A DNA stretch of 5,442 nucleotides from Acidobacteriota bacterium (GTDB taxonomy: Bacteria; Acidobacteriota; Terriglobia; Terriglobales; Acidobacteriaceae), in assembly GCA_003224835.1 (NCBI GenBank), contig QHZX01000122.1, positions 1-5,442 on the forward strand, given 5' to 3'. The notes below the pieces were generated by a model. It did not search any database, was not told the DNA's origin, and was given only the letters and a program-made list of their open reading frames with translations. Positions 4,874 through 5,442 of the stretch are shown here, piece after piece. Position 1 is the stretch's first letter. Each line of letters begins with the position of its first letter. Position numbers and translations under genes: made by a program.

Positions 4874-5026
4874 CTATTTCACTTCTTTATGCGGCGTGTG
4901 CTTACGGCACCGGCGACAGAACTTTTTCATTTCCAGCCTCTCCGGCTTCGTCTTACGGTTCTTGGTCGTCGAATAATTTCGCTCTTTGCAATCACCGCAC
5001 TGCATCGTAATAATCTCTCGGGGCAT
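4874..5026 (-). CDS. rpmG: 50S ribosomal protein L33
   Basis: Encodes a 50-residue L33, a small zinc-ribbon protein of the large subunit near the E site. It is too short for many gene finders. It begins MPREIITMQCGDCKERNYST, as L33 proteins do, and ends RKHTPHKEVK. Four cysteines, C10/C13 and C37/C40, form the zinc-binding (C+) version, which suggests no zinc-free paralogue is needed to explain it. The ATG at 5026 has AGGAG at 5041-5037 with a 10-nt spacer; that site lies inside a heptad repeat array. Gene order tuf-rpmG-tRNA-Trp-secE is common in bacteria. The stop TAG is at 4876-4874. Confidence 0.97.
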   Translation of the reverse strand: MPREIITMQCGDCKERNYSTTKNRKTKPERLEMKKFCRRCRKHTPHKEVK

Positions 5027-5034
5027 ACAAAAAC

Positions 5035-5067
5035 AGCTCCTAGCTTTTAGCTCTTAGCTTCTAGCTC
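5035..5067. repeat. AGCTNNT heptad array upstream of rpmG
   Basis: Four contiguous heptamers, AGCTCCT, AGCTTTT, AGCTCTT and AGCTTCT in plus-strand terms (5035-5062), are followed by a partial unit AGCTC (5063-5067). The AGCT core and the final T are constant while positions 5 and 6 vary between C and T only. On the minus strand the array lies directly upstream of the rpmG start. It resembles the short tandemly repeated repetitive (STRR) heptamers of cyanobacteria in style, not necessarily in origin. Confidence 0.85.
5037..5041 (-). promoter_or_regulatory. rpmG ribosome-binding site inside a heptad repeat
   Basis: AGGAG on the minus strand, 10 nt before the rpmG ATG, is the clear Shine-Dalgarno sequence. 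It is part of the rpmG-proximal unit (5035-5041) of the AGCTNNT heptad array. The other units read AAA, AAG or AGA where this one reads AGG, so only this unit makes a good ribosome-binding site. Confidence 0.75.
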
Positions 5068-5090
5068 AAAAACAAAACAAAAACCTGTCA

Positions 5091-5116
5091 TTCCGAACCG
5101 CTTTAGCGGTGAGGAA
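5091..5116. repeat. CATTCC-type palindromic element in the tuf-rpmG spacer
   Basis: ACCGC (5097-5101) pairs with GCGGT (5106-5110) around TTTA. Outside a symmetric 2x2 internal loop (GA and GA on the plus strand), TTCC (5091-5094) pairs with GGAA (5113-5116). It is preceded by TGTCA, giving the TGTCATTCCGA opening I remember from dispersed repeats in several soil bacteria. On the minus strand a T-rich stretch (5082-5068) follows the stem after 7-8 nt, so it might also act as a weak terminator or attenuator after tuf. Confidence 0.55.
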
Positions 5117-5127
5117 CCTGCTTTTTC

Positions 5128-5189
5128 GAATGCAGAAGGAAGAAAGCAGAATTTCAGTTCTTACTTCTGCATTCTTTATTCTGCCTTCC
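5128..5189. repeat. Heptad-period TTCTGC repeats with interleaved inverted copies after tuf
   Basis: GAATGCAGAAG (5128-5138) is the exact reverse complement of CTTCTGCATTC (5164-5174). A second pair, AGGAAG plus GCAGAAT (5137-5142 and 5146-5152) against ATTCTGC plus CTTCCT (5177-5189), has a 3-nt insertion on one side and crosses the first pair. The right arm reads as 7-bp units CTTCTGC, ATTCTTT, ATTCTGC and CTTCCTT from 5164. The array begins 3 nt before the tuf stop codon in plus-strand terms, that is, directly after tuf. The alternative pairings could form competing hairpins in the RNA. Confidence 0.65.
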
Positions 5190-5192
5190 TTG

Positions 5193-5442
5193 CTACTGCA
5201 CAATCTCTGCGATCGTGCCTGCGCCGACCGTGTGTCCACCTTCGCGGATGGCGAAGCGCAAACCTTTTTCCATGGCCACCGGCGTGATCAGCTCAATCAC
5301 CAGCTGCACATTGTCTCCGGGCATCACCATCTCAGTTCCCGATGGAAGCTCGGCTACTCCGGTTACGTCTGTCGTACGCAGATAGAACTGCGGACGATAT
5401 CCTTTGAAGAACGGCGTATGCCTTCCACCTTCTTCTTTGGTC
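5193..5442 (-). CDS. tuf: Elongation factor Tu, C-terminal part (5' end outside window)
   Basis: Encodes the last 82 residues of EF-Tu, the GTPase that delivers aminoacyl-tRNA to the ribosome. The visible part is the end of beta-barrel domain 3: GGRHTPFFKGYRPQFYLRTT, then DVTGVAELP, MVMPGDNVQ and the terminal LRFAIREGGHTVGAGTIAEI block. The Gly-Arg-His-Thr and FAIREGG motifs are the strongly conserved tRNA- and kirromycin-side segments of the family. One conserved position differs: EGGHTVGAG has H where E. coli has R. The stop TAG is at 5195-5193. The gene enters from the right edge and leads the cluster seen here. Confidence 0.97.
   Translation of the reverse strand, partial: TKEEGGRHTPFFKGYRPQFYLRTTDVTGVAELPSGTEMVMPGDNVQLVIELITPVAMEKGLRFAIREGGHTVGAGTIAEIVQ

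Overview
The window is a housekeeping gene cluster read entirely from the minus strand. In transcription order (right to left) it holds the 3' end of tuf (EF-Tu), rpmG (L33), tRNA-Trp(CCA), secE, nusG, rplK (L11), rplA (L1), rplJ (L10), rplL (L7/L12) and the first 177 codons of rpoB. It is the classic tuf-secE-nusG-rplKAJL-rpoB arrangement of bacterial chromosomes. All complete genes have normal length, intact motifs and plausible Shine-Dalgarno sequences; I see no frameshift, pseudogene, transposase, phage gene or CRISPR array.

Organism: a bacterium with moderately GC-rich coding DNA. The best taxonomic clue is RpoB, which carries about 60 extra residues with eight cysteines arranged as two zinc ribbons near its N-terminus. 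From memory I associate this with Acidobacteriota (Koribacter-like Terriglobia). The many short palindromic and tandem repeats between genes also fit that group. The assignment is an inference and was not checked by a search.

Layout, from high to low coordinates. 5193-5442 is the EF-Tu C-terminus. 5027-5192 is a spacer made almost wholly of short repeats: a 7-bp-period TTCTGC-type array with inverted copies, a CATTCC-type palindrome, and an AGCTNNT heptad array that contains the rpmG ribosome-binding site. 4874-5026 is rpmG. 4771-4873 is an AT-rich spacer with two facing arrays of a GTAATTNN octamer that can fold on each other. 4695-4770 is tRNA-Trp with encoded CCA. 4386-4637 is secE and 3749-4366 nusG. 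3674-3748 holds two adjacent hairpins. 3242-3673 is rplK, 2416-3123 rplA and 1772-2320 rplJ. 1498-1771 is a long rplJ-rplL spacer bracketed by inverted octamer arrays. 1111-1497 is rplL. 533-1110 is an unusually long rplL-rpoB spacer with a candidate promoter, an overlapping dyad and several hairpins. 1-532 is the start of rpoB.

How the genes fit together: EF-Tu, L33, L11, L1, L10 and L12 are parts of the translation machinery, with L11, L10 and L12 forming the GTPase-associated stalk on which EF-Tu acts. tRNA-Trp is a translation substrate. SecE is an essential part of the SecYEG translocon. NusG binds RNA polymerase, whose beta subunit is encoded downstream. The genes themselves are ordinary. 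What is unusual is the RpoB zinc-ribbon insertion and the number and variety of short-period and palindromic repeats packed into the spacers. I did not find a new multi-gene system.
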